Made by a program: the position numbers and the translations under genes
Notes under the pieces: model-generated
The model's database searches: none
The model's input: only the letters and a program-made list of their open reading frames with translations
What the model was told of the DNA's origin: nothing
In this document: positions 1-8,686 of the stretch, one piece after another
Numbering within the stretch: the first letter of the stretch is position 1
Layout of the letters: every line of letters begins with the position of its first letter
Origin: Muribaculaceae bacterium
Lineage (GTDB): Bacteria; Bacteroidota; Bacteroidia; Bacteroidales; Muribaculaceae
Direction: 5' to 3'
Assembly (NCBI GenBank): GCA_022509225.1
Contig: JAFLTM010000002.1
Span: 29,578 to 87,672, forward strand
Length of the DNA: 58,095 nucleotides

Positions 1-20
1 GAGAGGCCTGAGAGGATTTA

Positions 21-52
21 GAAAAGTGTGTCGGCATTGCGGCACACTTTTC
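21..52 (+). terminator. Hairpin terminator of an upstream gene
   Basis: A perfect 10-bp inverted repeat (GAAAAGTGTG at 21-30, CACACTTTTC at 43-52) encloses a 12-nt loop and is followed by a short AT-rich stretch. It has the form of an intrinsic terminator and probably ends a transcript entering from the left. The rest of 1-136 shows no gene. Confidence 0.6.
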
Positions 53-137
53 TATTATGATAAAGCCGGTGTAAAAAATCGGGTTGCTATACCTAATTGT
101 GATTAATAGGAGAAGAATAATTACCAACAACAGGTGA

Positions 138-168
138 TTGCCACGGGGAGTCGGTAAAAGTAATTTTG
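138..168 (+). promoter_or_regulatory. Bacteroidota-type promoter for the haem/porin operon
   Basis: TTG at 138-140 and TAATTTTG at 161-168 are separated by 20 bp. This matches the Bacteroidota -33/-7 consensus. Transcription would begin near 174, about 25 nt before the ATG at 199. This argues against the upstream in-frame TTG at 166 as the start. An 8-bp inverted repeat (148-155 and 186-193) brackets the -7 box. Confidence 0.55.
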
Positions 169-198
169 CACAACGAAAAAATTCCACCGACTCATTAT

Positions 199-1560
199 AT
201 GAAAACAGGTAAATTTATAATTGCGATTTGTATCCAACTGTTTTTGGCAGCCAACATTAACATTTTAGCCGACGATATTTATGAGTCGCCGACATCAGAA
301 TACTATGCAAGCGTGAATCCTGATATCGACAGTTACAGAAAGTTCCGTTTCGGAGGTTACGGGGAAATGCTTGCCCAATTCATGGACTACGGAAGTAACA
401 GATTCACGGGAGCATCCTATGGCAATGACCGCACGCACCGTAACGCCATATCGATTCCAAGATTTGTGCTTGCCATTGATTTCAAGTTTACTCCAAAGTG
501 GATTCTTGGAGCGGAAATAGAGTTTGAGGCCGGTGGAGTAGGAGCTGCCTATGAGATAGAGAACAGCGAAAACGGAGAATATGAAACTGAAATAGAAAAG
601 GGTGGTGAAGTTGCCCTCGAACAGTTCCATATCACACGCCTTATACATCCCGCCATTAATGTGAGGGCGGGTCATCTGATTGTGCCTGTGGGATTAACAA
701 ATGCCCACCATGAACCGATAAATTTCTTCGGCACTCAGCGTCCGCAGGCTGAAACCGCACTGATCCCAACCACATGGCATGAAACAGGATTAGAGATATT
801 CGGAACTTTCGGACGTGACTATGGAAAATTCAATTATCAGCTGATGGTTGTTGCCGGTCTGAATGCCAACGGATTTGACAGAAACGAATGGGTGATCGGG
901 GGCAAACAAGGCTATTTTGAAGTAGATAACTTCACGTCGCCGGGCTATGTTCTGAGACTGGATTATGCAGGTGTACCCGGACTTCGCACCGGGGTCTCGG
1001 GTTATTACTGCTTCAACGCAGGCAAAAACTCCGACAAATCGCAGACTTACGCATCCATAGGTAAGATTCCTGTTGCGATAGGCACCTGGGATCTCCAATA
1101 CCTCAATGATTATTTCACTGTGAGAGGTAACCTGACATACGGATATGTGGGTAATTCAGCAGCATTAAGCTCCATCAATCGCCGACTTTCAAACAATTCA
1201 CCTCACAGCCGTCTTATCCCGATTGCAAAGAATGCATTAAGTTACGGGGCAGAGGCCGGTTTCAACATTGGGAAAGTGTTCAAAATAAAAAAGTTCCCTA
1301 CACTCTACCCTTTTGTGAGATATGAATACTATAACCCCCAATATCGCGGACAATCAACCCAGGTGATGGATAAACGCCTTGAAGTGAGTCAATGGCAGGC
1401 CGGCATAAATTGGTATGCACTAAAAAATCTGGTCGTAAAAGCCGACTACACTACCCGACAGATCGGAACACAGAGAATGTTTGGCGGGAAAACCCCTTAT
1501 AATTCAGAAAATGAATTCTCAATCGGGGTAGCCTATATAGGCTGGTTTATCAGTAAATAA
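199..1560 (+). CDS. Outer-membrane porin-like beta-barrel protein
   Basis: This protein of about 453 residues has a signal peptide (MKTGKFIIAICIQLFLAANI, then a polar stretch). Its body is rich in alternating aromatic and polar strands and ends in a hydrophobic residue pattern with YIGWFISK. That is the look of a 16-stranded porin of the phosphate-selective OprO/OprP or related type. The segment near residues 165-200 (ITRLIHPAINVRAGHLIVP) resembles the strand motif of such porins. The ATG at 199 was chosen over the TTG at 166 because it begins the signal peptide and lies downstream of the predicted promoter. It heads an operon with imelysin and c-type haem lipoproteins, so iron- or haem-related uptake is plausible but inferred. 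The substrate is unknown. Confidence 0.7.
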   Translation: MKTGKFIIAICIQLFLAANINILADDIYESPTSEYYASVNPDIDSYRKFRFGGYGEMLAQFMDYGSNRFTGASYGNDRTHRNAISIPRFVLAIDFKFTPKWILGAEIEFEAGGVGAAYEIENSENGEYETEIEKGGEVALEQFHITRLIHPAINVRAGHLIVPVGLTNAHHEPINFFGTQRPQAETALIPTTWHETGLEIFGTFGRDYGKFNYQLMVVAGLNANGFDRNEWVIGGKQGYFEVDNFTSPGYVLRLDYAGVPGLRTGVSGYYCFNAGKNSDKSQTYASIGKIPVAIGTWDLQYLNDYFTVRGNLTYGYVGNSAALSSINRRLSNNSPHSRLIPIAKNALSYGAEAGFNIGKVFKIKKFPTLYPFVRYEYYNPQYRGQSTQVMDKRLEVSQWQAGINWYALKNLVVKADYTTRQIGTQRMFGGKTPYNSENEFSIGVAYIGWFISK

Positions 1561-1589
1561 CTTTAATAAAAATTGAAATTATCACAGCT

Positions 1590-2831
1590 ATGAAGAGAAC
1601 ATTACTTTTTTCAGTTACCGCACTCGCCTTGATGTCATTGGCAGCGTGTACCGACGACAAAAGCAAAGATTTAGATAATGAGAATCCGTCAACCGGTAAT
1701 GGTCCGTCTCAGAGCTACGGTCCGGCAGAATCCACCGTATGTCTTTCTCAAATGATTGAGGGAAGCGCTGATATAGCCAATGAAGTTGGCACATCAAAAA
1801 TAGGAGAACCTTATGATCTCTGGATAGAGGGCAACAAGACAGGTGCTGTATATGCCGTGGAATCATGGTACAGCTGGCATTCAAGAGACGATTATTCCAA
1901 TAATATCCTTTCTATAGCTAATACTTATGCCGGCACAACAACAAGCACCGCCAATATAAACAACGGAGGAATAGAATGGTCGGTTTCAAACAATTCTCTC
2001 GCTCATTTCGTCGAGAGCAACAACCCTACTCTCGACGCTGAGGTAAGAAAGGCTATCAACGATGCCTGGATCGCTATCCAGAATATTCCCCAGCCATTCA
2101 GAAACAATATCGACAGCGATGAGACAATCGATGCAATGGAGGCTTGTTCAGACCTTGAGGTATTACTTACCAACAATCTTCAAACCTACGTGATGGGTTT
2201 GACCTCAAATTATGATAATGAGCTGAATGCAATCGTTGCCAACTATGTTGATAATGTTGTTTTGCCAACCTATTCAGAATTGGTTTCAGGAAACTCAAAA
2301 CTGCTTGATGCGGTGAACACATTGGCACAGGCATTGATGAATAATCCTGAGTCGGCCGACTTTGCACCGGCATGCGAGGCGTGGTTGTCGGCACGTGCAC
2401 CCTGGGAAAAAAGCGAGGCTTTTCTTTTCGGCCCGGTAGATGCTTTGGGTCTTGACCCGAATATGGACTCCTGGCCTCTCGATCAGGATGAGATTGTTAA
2501 AATTCTCAATTCAGGTAATTTCGATGATCTTGATTGGAGCGATTCTGATGCCGACGATGAGATTGAGGCGGCACAAAATGTAAGAGGATACCACACCCTG
2601 GAATTCCTTCTTTTTAAAAATGGTGAAGCACGGAAATATGTTGCGGATTCAGAGGCCACTACACCTGAAGATATGGACGTTAACAGCATCAACTATAAAT
2701 CATGGGCCAATTATATGATCCAGGTGGCCACATTACTTGTGAAGGATGCAGAAGACTTGTATGATTCATGGACAAAATCTTATGAAGGTGGCCGTCCTTA
2801 TGCAGATATCTTCAAATCTTTCGATATCTGA
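1590..2831 (+). CDS. Imelysin family (M75-like) lipoprotein
   Basis: A 413-residue exported lipoprotein. The N-terminus has a hydrophobic core and the lipobox LAAC, with the lipidated Cys near residue 20 followed by an acidic linker. The imelysin signature GxHxxE is present as G333-Y-H335-T-L-E338. This is the motif shared by IrpA, ICMP and EfeO-type proteins, which are linked to iron handling. True peptidase activity is doubtful in this family. The length fits the family. It lies 29 bp after the porin and 16 bp before a di-haem oxidoreductase gene, a pairing seen in other bacterial imelysin loci. A periplasmic or outer-membrane-attached iron-binding role is inferred from the family. Confidence 0.85.
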   Translation: MKRTLLFSVTALALMSLAACTDDKSKDLDNENPSTGNGPSQSYGPAESTVCLSQMIEGSADIANEVGTSKIGEPYDLWIEGNKTGAVYAVESWYSWHSRDDYSNNILSIANTYAGTTTSTANINNGGIEWSVSNNSLAHFVESNNPTLDAEVRKAINDAWIAIQNIPQPFRNNIDSDETIDAMEACSDLEVLLTNNLQTYVMGLTSNYDNELNAIVANYVDNVVLPTYSELVSGNSKLLDAVNTLAQALMNNPESADFAPACEAWLSARAPWEKSEAFLFGPVDALGLDPNMDSWPLDQDEIVKILNSGNFDDLDWSDSDADDEIEAAQNVRGYHTLEFLLFKNGEARKYVADSEATTPEDMDVNSINYKSWANYMIQVATLLVKDAEDLYDSWTKSYEGGRPYADIFKSFDI

Positions 2832-2847
2832 GAAACATCAATAAGAA

Positions 2848-4284
2848 ATGAAGAGAAACCTTGACAAGATATTGACTTTAATTTTAGTTTCTATAATCAC
2901 GTCATCATGTGAAGACGATTTCGGATTAGACGTTCTCGATATTGAAGTGCCTGCCGGTTACGCGTTGTCGGCCGGTACCTCAACTGTGTTCCTTAATTCG
3001 TCGGTAGCCTATGACACGGAGGCCGATTGGGTGTCGGGTACTTATTTGACGCGTTTTAACCGTGGCGACCGTCTGTATGATGACGTCAGGACCTCGTCAA
3101 ATTCAGAAGGGGGTGGACTCGGACCGGTGTACGCCGGTTATTCATGTGGAAGTTGCCACCGTAATGCCGGAAGAACAAGACCGGGTGTATGGAATGGAAA
3201 CGGATCCGGTTCCTACGGATTTTCCGCCATGTTGGTTTATGTGACCCGTCGTAACGGTGCTTATTTCAGGGACTATGGCAGGGTTCTTCATGACCAGTCA
3301 ATTTACGGTGTCACGGCTGAAGGAAAACTGAAGGTTGACTGGCATTACGAAACCTTTTCATTCCCTGATGGAGAGACCTACGAACTTGCCCGTCCGGAAT
3401 ATACCATCACCGACTGGTATGCCGATCCGATAGATCCTTCCGATCTGTTTTGCACAGTCAGAATCCCTTTGCGTCATGTCGGAATGGGGCAGATGATGGC
3501 TTTGGATCCCACGGAGATAGAGGCATTGGCCGCTAAGAGCAATTATCCTGAATATGGCATTTCCGGCCGAGTGAACTACGTGTCGGAAAGAGGAGTGACA
3601 TGTGTGGGTGTATCGGGAAACAAGGCTCAGCATGCCGATCTAACTGTTGAACTTGGGTTCTCTTCTGACATGGGGGTCACCAATTCAAGATATCCTGAAG
3701 AGATATGTGAAGGTCAAATCCAGATGAAAGAGGGTTCCATGATGGGTTTAACCTACGATCGGCTCGACATATCGACTGAAGATATGGAAAATGTTGATCT
3801 GTATATGCAGAGTCTGGGGGTTCCGGCACGCAGAAACGTCAACGACCCGGAGGTGATTTTGGGAGAACAGAAATTTTATGAGGCCAAATGCCATCTTTGC
3901 CATGTCACCACCCTACATACCAAACCTCGTGGGTCAGTATTGCTGAACGGCACGGCTCTTCCTTGGCTTGGGAACCAGACCATCCATCCTTATTCAGACT
4001 ATCTCCTTCATGACATGGGGTCGGAAATAATGGGAGTAGGACTCAACGATAATTATCAGTCGGGAATGGCCATGGGTAATGAATGGAGAACCACGCCACT
4101 TTGGGGGATCGGCCTCCAGAAACGTGTGAACGGGCACACATATTTTCTCCATGACGGACGAGCACGTAACTTGTTGGAGGCAATCATGTGGCATGGTGGC
4201 GAAGGTCAGGCTTCAAGACGTCTTTTTGAAAAGATGAATGCATCCGATAGGGCTGCTTTAATAACTTTCCTTGAATCACTATAA
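2848..4284 (+). CDS. Di-haem oxidoreductase (DUF1111/DHOR-type) lipoprotein
   Basis: A 478-residue lipoprotein with signal sequence and lipobox TSSC. Two CxxCH haem-attachment motifs are visible: C100-G-S-C103-H104 and C348-H-L-C351-H352. The spacing and overall length fit the 'putative thiol oxidoreductase' or di-haem oxidoreductase family, which is distantly related to MauG and bacterial cytochrome c peroxidases. Such genes recur beside imelysin genes, and a role in oxidising or processing iron-related substrates has been suggested for these loci. The redox partner here could be the mono-haem lipoprotein two genes downstream (inference). Haem attachment would need the System II CcsA encoded at the end of this operon. 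The next gene starts 13 bp after the stop. Confidence 0.85.
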   Translation: MKRNLDKILTLILVSIITSSCEDDFGLDVLDIEVPAGYALSAGTSTVFLNSSVAYDTEADWVSGTYLTRFNRGDRLYDDVRTSSNSEGGGLGPVYAGYSCGSCHRNAGRTRPGVWNGNGSGSYGFSAMLVYVTRRNGAYFRDYGRVLHDQSIYGVTAEGKLKVDWHYETFSFPDGETYELARPEYTITDWYADPIDPSDLFCTVRIPLRHVGMGQMMALDPTEIEALAAKSNYPEYGISGRVNYVSERGVTCVGVSGNKAQHADLTVELGFSSDMGVTNSRYPEEICEGQIQMKEGSMMGLTYDRLDISTEDMENVDLYMQSLGVPARRNVNDPEVILGEQKFYEAKCHLCHVTTLHTKPRGSVLLNGTALPWLGNQTIHPYSDYLLHDMGSEIMGVGLNDNYQSGMAMGNEWRTTPLWGIGLQKRVNGHTYFLHDGRARNLLEAIMWHGGEGQASRRLFEKMNASDRAALITFLESL

Positions 4285-4297
4285 ACAAAAACCGGAA

Positions 4298-5515
4298 ATG
4301 AAAAAGTTCCATATTTTATTACTCCTAATGCTGGCAGCAAGTGTTTTACCCGCGAAAGCTCAGTATGACGACGACCGGGAAAACGGAGTGATCTCACTTG
4401 CCGACCATAACGGGTTTACTTTCACAACAAAAAACGGCAATTTTCTTTTCAAGCCATATCTGATGGTTCAGACCTCATATAACTATAATTATTATGATGA
4501 TGCAGGTCTTGATCCTGCCTATAATCAGGACAATGTGGCAAATTCCGGATTTGCGATACCCTATGCCGTGTTGGGGTTTACCGGAAAAGCCTTTAAGATA
4601 GTTACGTTCAACCTCTCGATAAATGCTGCGGCATCCGGAGGAGCCATATTACAACAGGCATGGGCGGATATCCGGCCGAAAGAGGAGATAGGCGTACGGA
4701 TTGGTAAATTCAAGGTGCCGTTTTCACATGCTTATCTCACCACATTGGGAGAGACCCTGTTCCCACAGCTACCCACTTCTCTTACATCTTCGGTGATTTT
4801 ACCTTATTCACTTAATGCCGTTACTCCGCATATTGGAATCGGTTTTGATCTGGGAGCCGAAGTACATGGTATGTTTGCAAAAAAATGGGGCTACCAGATA
4901 GGAGTTTTCAATGGAACCGGAGCTAATGTGAATCTGGCAACAAAAACCATGAGTGACGACTGGCATATTCCATCCCTTTTGTACGCAGCACGGCTTACCT
5001 TTCAACCTTACGGTGTGATGCCCCTGACACAAGGTGACCCGCGACAGTTGCACCAAAACAAGCTCTTGGCAGGAGTCTCGGCATCGATTAACGTGGAAAG
5101 TGAAAATGAGAGCACCAACGATACCAGGTTAGGGGCAGAGTTTGCATGGATTCACCACCGATGGTATTTCGGAGCTGAGGCATATTATATGAACGTGGGA
5201 TTTACCAAACGTCAGAAAATTGATGAGAGCTATAACTTCTGGGGAGGATATGTGCAAGCCGGATATTTTTTCAACGACAAACTTCAGGGTGCGCTCCGTT
5301 ACGACATCATGGAACGTAACGGAACAAAAAAAGGAGGAATGCTGAACATGCCGGCTGCCGGAATTAATTTTTATATAAGTTCAATAAATCTGAAGTTACA
5401 GGCAATGTATCAATACATCGGTCGCACCGGTCACAAACGTCAGCTTGACCGAGACGAAGACAACCTTGGTCTCGCTACTCATTCAGCTACAGTTTTGGTG
5501 CAATATTCTTTTTAA
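4298..5515 (+). CDS. Second porin-like outer-membrane protein
   Basis: A protein of 405 residues with a clear signal peptide ending in AKAQ, chosen as the start in preference to an upstream in-frame TTG that overlaps the preceding gene. Body features are those of a phosphate-selective porin O/P-like barrel: the segment RIGKFKVPFSHAYLTT near residues 130-150, alternating aromatic strands, and a C-terminal ATVLVQYSF ending in phenylalanine, the usual signal for barrel insertion. It follows the di-haem oxidoreductase closely and ends one base before the next start. It is the second porin of the same operon and is not a close copy of the first, which suggests two different substrates or a paired function. 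Confidence 0.75.
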   Translation: MKKFHILLLLMLAASVLPAKAQYDDDRENGVISLADHNGFTFTTKNGNFLFKPYLMVQTSYNYNYYDDAGLDPAYNQDNVANSGFAIPYAVLGFTGKAFKIVTFNLSINAAASGGAILQQAWADIRPKEEIGVRIGKFKVPFSHAYLTTLGETLFPQLPTSLTSSVILPYSLNAVTPHIGIGFDLGAEVHGMFAKKWGYQIGVFNGTGANVNLATKTMSDDWHIPSLLYAARLTFQPYGVMPLTQGDPRQLHQNKLLAGVSASINVESENESTNDTRLGAEFAWIHHRWYFGAEAYYMNVGFTKRQKIDESYNFWGGYVQAGYFFNDKLQGALRYDIMERNGTKKGGMLNMPAAGINFYISSINLKLQAMYQYIGRTGHKRQLDRDEDNLGLATHSATVLVQYSF

Positions 5516-5516
5516 C

Positions 5517-6242
5517 ATGCAAAAACATAAAAAATTTCCTGAAACAATATTTCTCTTAACTTGCTTTCTGTTTGCCGGATGCGATGAAGGGAGGCTTTAT
5601 GAAGATGCTGTAACCACTTCCGGTGAGGGATTGAATGTGTCAATAACAGCCGACATACAGAATGCTGGCTCTTGGCCTGCCACATATACCGTGTCGATTG
5701 CCGCATTCAAAAACGGGAGTGATTATGCACTCATATCAAAGTCAATAGGTGTTAAATCGGCTGAAACAGGTTTTTATAACATAACATTATCCAATCTACC
5801 CGAAGAAACCAACACAATTGAGTTGTGTGTTGTGAACAGATTAGGACAAAGGATTGCAACTTTCTATTCCATAAAACCCGACGGAAGAGAAAATTATGAT
5901 ATATCTTTGCAAGAAGTATTGGATGTGAATATGTTTGATGTGATCCAGAATAATATTTTCACTGCAACCTGTGCCAACTGCCATGGGGCCTCAACTTTTG
6001 CAGCGGCGAATCTTTATCTCACCGATGGAAAAAGCTTTGAAAATCTGGTGGGTATTGAATCTGAGAAAGTTGGCGACGGCACGCTGAGGGTAAGTCCGGG
6101 AAGTCGTTCGGGAAGTTTGCTTTACAGAATCTTAACAGAAGATCTTTCTCAAAACTGGAATTATGACCACTCAACAGAAATCACAGAATATAACCTTTTG
6201 GAACTTATCGGAGCCTGGATTGACAACGGTGCCAAAAGATAA
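5517..6242 (+). CDS. Mono-haem c-type cytochrome lipoprotein
   Basis: A lipoprotein of 241 residues with a lipobox FAGC (Cys22). The middle (about residues 30-130) looks like a beta-sandwich with no motif I recognise. The C-terminal part carries one CxxCH site, C152-A-N-C155-H156, followed by a region ending AWIDNGAKR, which resembles the end of many c-type cytochrome domains of the kind that finish in WIDxGA. The start at 5517 begins the signal sequence; a longer in-frame extension overlaps the porin and is rejected. It is likely an electron-transfer partner for the di-haem oxidoreductase (inference from context). A distal axial Met is not obvious to me. Confidence 0.75.
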   Translation: MQKHKKFPETIFLLTCFLFAGCDEGRLYEDAVTTSGEGLNVSITADIQNAGSWPATYTVSIAAFKNGSDYALISKSIGVKSAETGFYNITLSNLPEETNTIELCVVNRLGQRIATFYSIKPDGRENYDISLQEVLDVNMFDVIQNNIFTATCANCHGASTFAAANLYLTDGKSFENLVGIESEKVGDGTLRVSPGSRSGSLLYRILTEDLSQNWNYDHSTEITEYNLLELIGAWIDNGAKR

Positions 6243-6255
6243 AGAGACAGAGAAA

Positions 6256-7395
6256 ATGCTCACGCGAAATAAAACCACATATCCTAACGGAATAACACTT
6301 GCAACCACTTCTTTTTCAAGAGGAGCGGATCATGTTGATGAATATCATCTGATGTTTACATGTTATGGTTTCGATGGAGGAATTGAATGCAGGATTCAAG
6401 CTATTTCCGACACTTTCCGGATTGTGATGAGGGATCTCGATATAACTCCGGTATTCTGTAGATGGTTTCTAAGCGATATCGCAAACCAGCAGCCTCTGAT
6501 TCCCGAAGATTTGGGTAGCTGTGCCACCTCGATAATAGGCCAGCCACCAACCGACGGCTCTAAAGCAGGGCTATGGGTCTATGGTTTGTCGGATGTAAAA
6601 TCTCATAAAGAGGGTGATAATTTCTATGGTGTGAGACACGGAGAATATTCACATTTTTGGATGGGCGATTATTTAAAAAGTACGGATGATCCTGAGAAAG
6701 CCACTGTGTCTATTCTGACCGATTATGAGAATTTGCTCAAAGAAAGAGACTGTTCCCTACTTGAGAATTGTATGCGTACCTGGTTTTTTGTAAGAGACGT
6801 TGATGTGAATTATAAAGGGATGGTTGTCGGGAGAAACAGGGTTTTTGACACGGCAGGTCTCACAACGGCAAGTCATTTCATTGCAAGCACCGGAATAGGA
6901 GGCAAAAAGGCTGAGGCTCGGGAAAAAGTCATTTTCAACGCCTATGCAGTGAAAGGATTAAAAGAGGGGCAAGTGAATTATCTCAAGGCTCCGAGCCATT
7001 TGAATTCTACAATGGAATATGGTGTCGCCTTCGAACGGGGCACCTCAATCGATTACGGTGACCGGCGGCATGTCATTATTTCTGGCACGGCAAGCATAAA
7101 CAAATATGGAGAGATAGTGCATCGTGGTGATTTAAGGGGTCAGACCCTGAGGATGATGGAAAATGTGGAGAAACTTCTTCAATCTGCCGATGCGGGATGG
7201 GAAGATGTTTGCCATATTATTGTGTATCTTAGGGATTTTTCCGATCATGATGAAGTCAGCAAGATTTTCAGTGAAAAATTACCCGATATCCCTATAATTA
7301 TTGTTGAGGCGCCGGTGTGTAGGCCGGGATGGCTGATAGAAATGGAATGTATGGCGGTAAAAGCTACAGAATGTGGAGAATACGCACCATTTTAA
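6256..7395 (+). CDS. Two-domain RidA/YjgF-superfamily protein, chorismatase-like architecture
   Basis: A 379-residue protein without a signal peptide, presumably cytosolic. The C-terminal third (about 260-375) reads as a YjgF/RidA fold: a repeated ISGTAS-type strand, a helix with NVEKLL, DVCHIIVYLRD, and a final strand with EAPVCRP and IEMECMAVKA. The N-terminal 230 residues are less clear but contain comparable strand-helix blocks. A RidA-like C-terminus behind such a region is the layout of FkbO/Hyg5-type chorismatases. I cannot verify the chorismatase active site, so I do not assign that activity. It sits 13 bp after the cytochrome lipoprotein and overlaps ccsA by 25 bp, so it is translationally tied to cytochrome maturation. 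Its job there is unknown. Confidence 0.55.
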   Translation: MLTRNKTTYPNGITLATTSFSRGADHVDEYHLMFTCYGFDGGIECRIQAISDTFRIVMRDLDITPVFCRWFLSDIANQQPLIPEDLGSCATSIIGQPPTDGSKAGLWVYGLSDVKSHKEGDNFYGVRHGEYSHFWMGDYLKSTDDPEKATVSILTDYENLLKERDCSLLENCMRTWFFVRDVDVNYKGMVVGRNRVFDTAGLTTASHFIASTGIGGKKAEAREKVIFNAYAVKGLKEGQVNYLKAPSHLNSTMEYGVAFERGTSIDYGDRRHVIISGTASINKYGEIVHRGDLRGQTLRMMENVEKLLQSADAGWEDVCHIIVYLRDFSDHDEVSKIFSEKLPDIPIIIVEAPVCRPGWLIEMECMAVKATECGEYAPF

Positions 7396-8684
7396 TATTC
7401 TTTGCAATAAGTCTCTTTCTTCTTGCTGATGCCCAAGAACTACCCCGGGTAAGAAGTCTAACTCCCCGTCAGGCTGATTCTTTGGCACGCAAGCAGGTTT
7501 TTTATAAAGACAGGGTGGTGCCTTTTCACACGGTTGCAAGCGATGTGACTGTCAAACTGACGGGAAAACGTAATTTCGGAAAACTTGATCCTGTTAGATT
7601 TGTATCGTCCTTGATTGTGTTTCCGTCAGATTGGGTGGATGTGCCTCTTTTTAAAATTTCTGATAAGAGACTTGCCGACTCACTTGAAGTCAGAAAGGGG
7701 GATATGATACCCATTTCAGTTCTATTTGATGAATATGGTGATTATAAATTGCGTAACTTTTATTTAAGCGGTGACGAGGCATTTGACAAGGCGATTCTTG
7801 ATCTTGACGAAAAAATAGAGATTCTTTTATTGTTAAGGACAAATTCTTTGTTTCAACCTCTTCAAGACTCGGGAATAGAACCGTTGCCCGAATGGAAGGT
7901 TTCACTTGAGATATTTTTTAACAAGGTTCACATCGTTACCTGGCTTTTTATTGTGGCCTTTTCAATTTCGTTGATAGGAATTTTATCCATCTGCTTTAAA
8001 CAACGGAACTTCCTTTGGCTGCTTTATATCTTTCCGGCATTAATATCGCTAGCGGATTTCATTTTAAGGTGGCTTATAGGAGGATTCATTCCGCTTGCCG
8101 ACGGTGAACAGGTGATGATTTTCATGTCGGTGATTCTTTTCATCATGGCAACCATATCTTGCAATTCCAAACCATGGATCGCCACGGCCATGATGGTTAT
8201 GGGGGCGTTTACTTCATTAGTGGCAAGATTGTCGGCATCTAATCCTGTTATCACCGCAATCTCACCGGCGCTTGCTTCGCCATGGCTTGCCTTCCATGTT
8301 TCGGTGATAATGATGTCTTATGCCTTTTTGGCTGTGATGTTCCCTCTCTCCATTGCCTTGGAATGTGTTAAAAGGGATAAGGGTGAAGGGTTGGCGAAAT
8401 GGTGCAGAAACGTAAATATAATAGGGGTAGTTTTATTGGGATTGGGAATTATTTTAGGTTCCTTATGGGCAAAAGAGGCCTGGGGCCGTTATTGGTCATG
8501 GGATCCAAAGGAGAATTGGGCTGCCATAACTTTTTTTGTTTATTTGCTTCCACTCTGTCTGGGCAACAGGATTATAAAGAACTACAGGCTATATGGCATA
8601 ATACTGATAATAGCTTTCTTTATGATGATTATCACCTATTTCGGAGTCAATTACTTCATCGGAGGGATGCACTCCTACGCCTGA
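7371..8684 (+). CDS. ccsA: Cytochrome c biogenesis protein CcsA (System II)
   Basis: An integral membrane protein of 437 residues. It has an N-terminal hydrophobic segment, then a periplasmic region of about 150 residues (rich in DSLARKQ- and VTVKL-type stretches), then about eight membrane helices. The tryptophan-rich haem-handling motif WGRYWSWDPKE is present, as are conserved histidines in AFHVSV and in the terminal GGMHSYA. These are hallmarks of CcsA/ResC or the C-terminal half of fused CcsBA. The family exports haem and ligates it to CxxCH motifs. No ResB/CcsB half or gene is present in the window, although the enzyme normally needs one. It ends the operon whose products contain three CxxCH motifs, which are its likely clients. 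The stop is 2 bp from a convergent gene. Confidence 0.85.
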   Translation: MWRIRTILIFFAISLFLLADAQELPRVRSLTPRQADSLARKQVFYKDRVVPFHTVASDVTVKLTGKRNFGKLDPVRFVSSLIVFPSDWVDVPLFKISDKRLADSLEVRKGDMIPISVLFDEYGDYKLRNFYLSGDEAFDKAILDLDEKIEILLLLRTNSLFQPLQDSGIEPLPEWKVSLEIFFNKVHIVTWLFIVAFSISLIGILSICFKQRNFLWLLYIFPALISLADFILRWLIGGFIPLADGEQVMIFMSVILFIMATISCNSKPWIATAMMVMGAFTSLVARLSASNPVITAISPALASPWLAFHVSVIMMSYAFLAVMFPLSIALECVKRDKGEGLAKWCRNVNIIGVVLLGLGIILGSLWAKEAWGRYWSWDPKENWAAITFFVYLLPLCLGNRIIKNYRLYGIILIIAFFMMIITYFGVNYFIGGMHSYA

Positions 8685-8686
8685 CG

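Noticed and set aside
166-198. TTG start that would lengthen the first porin
   Set aside because: It lies within the -7 element and precedes a clear signal peptide that starts at the ATG at 199.
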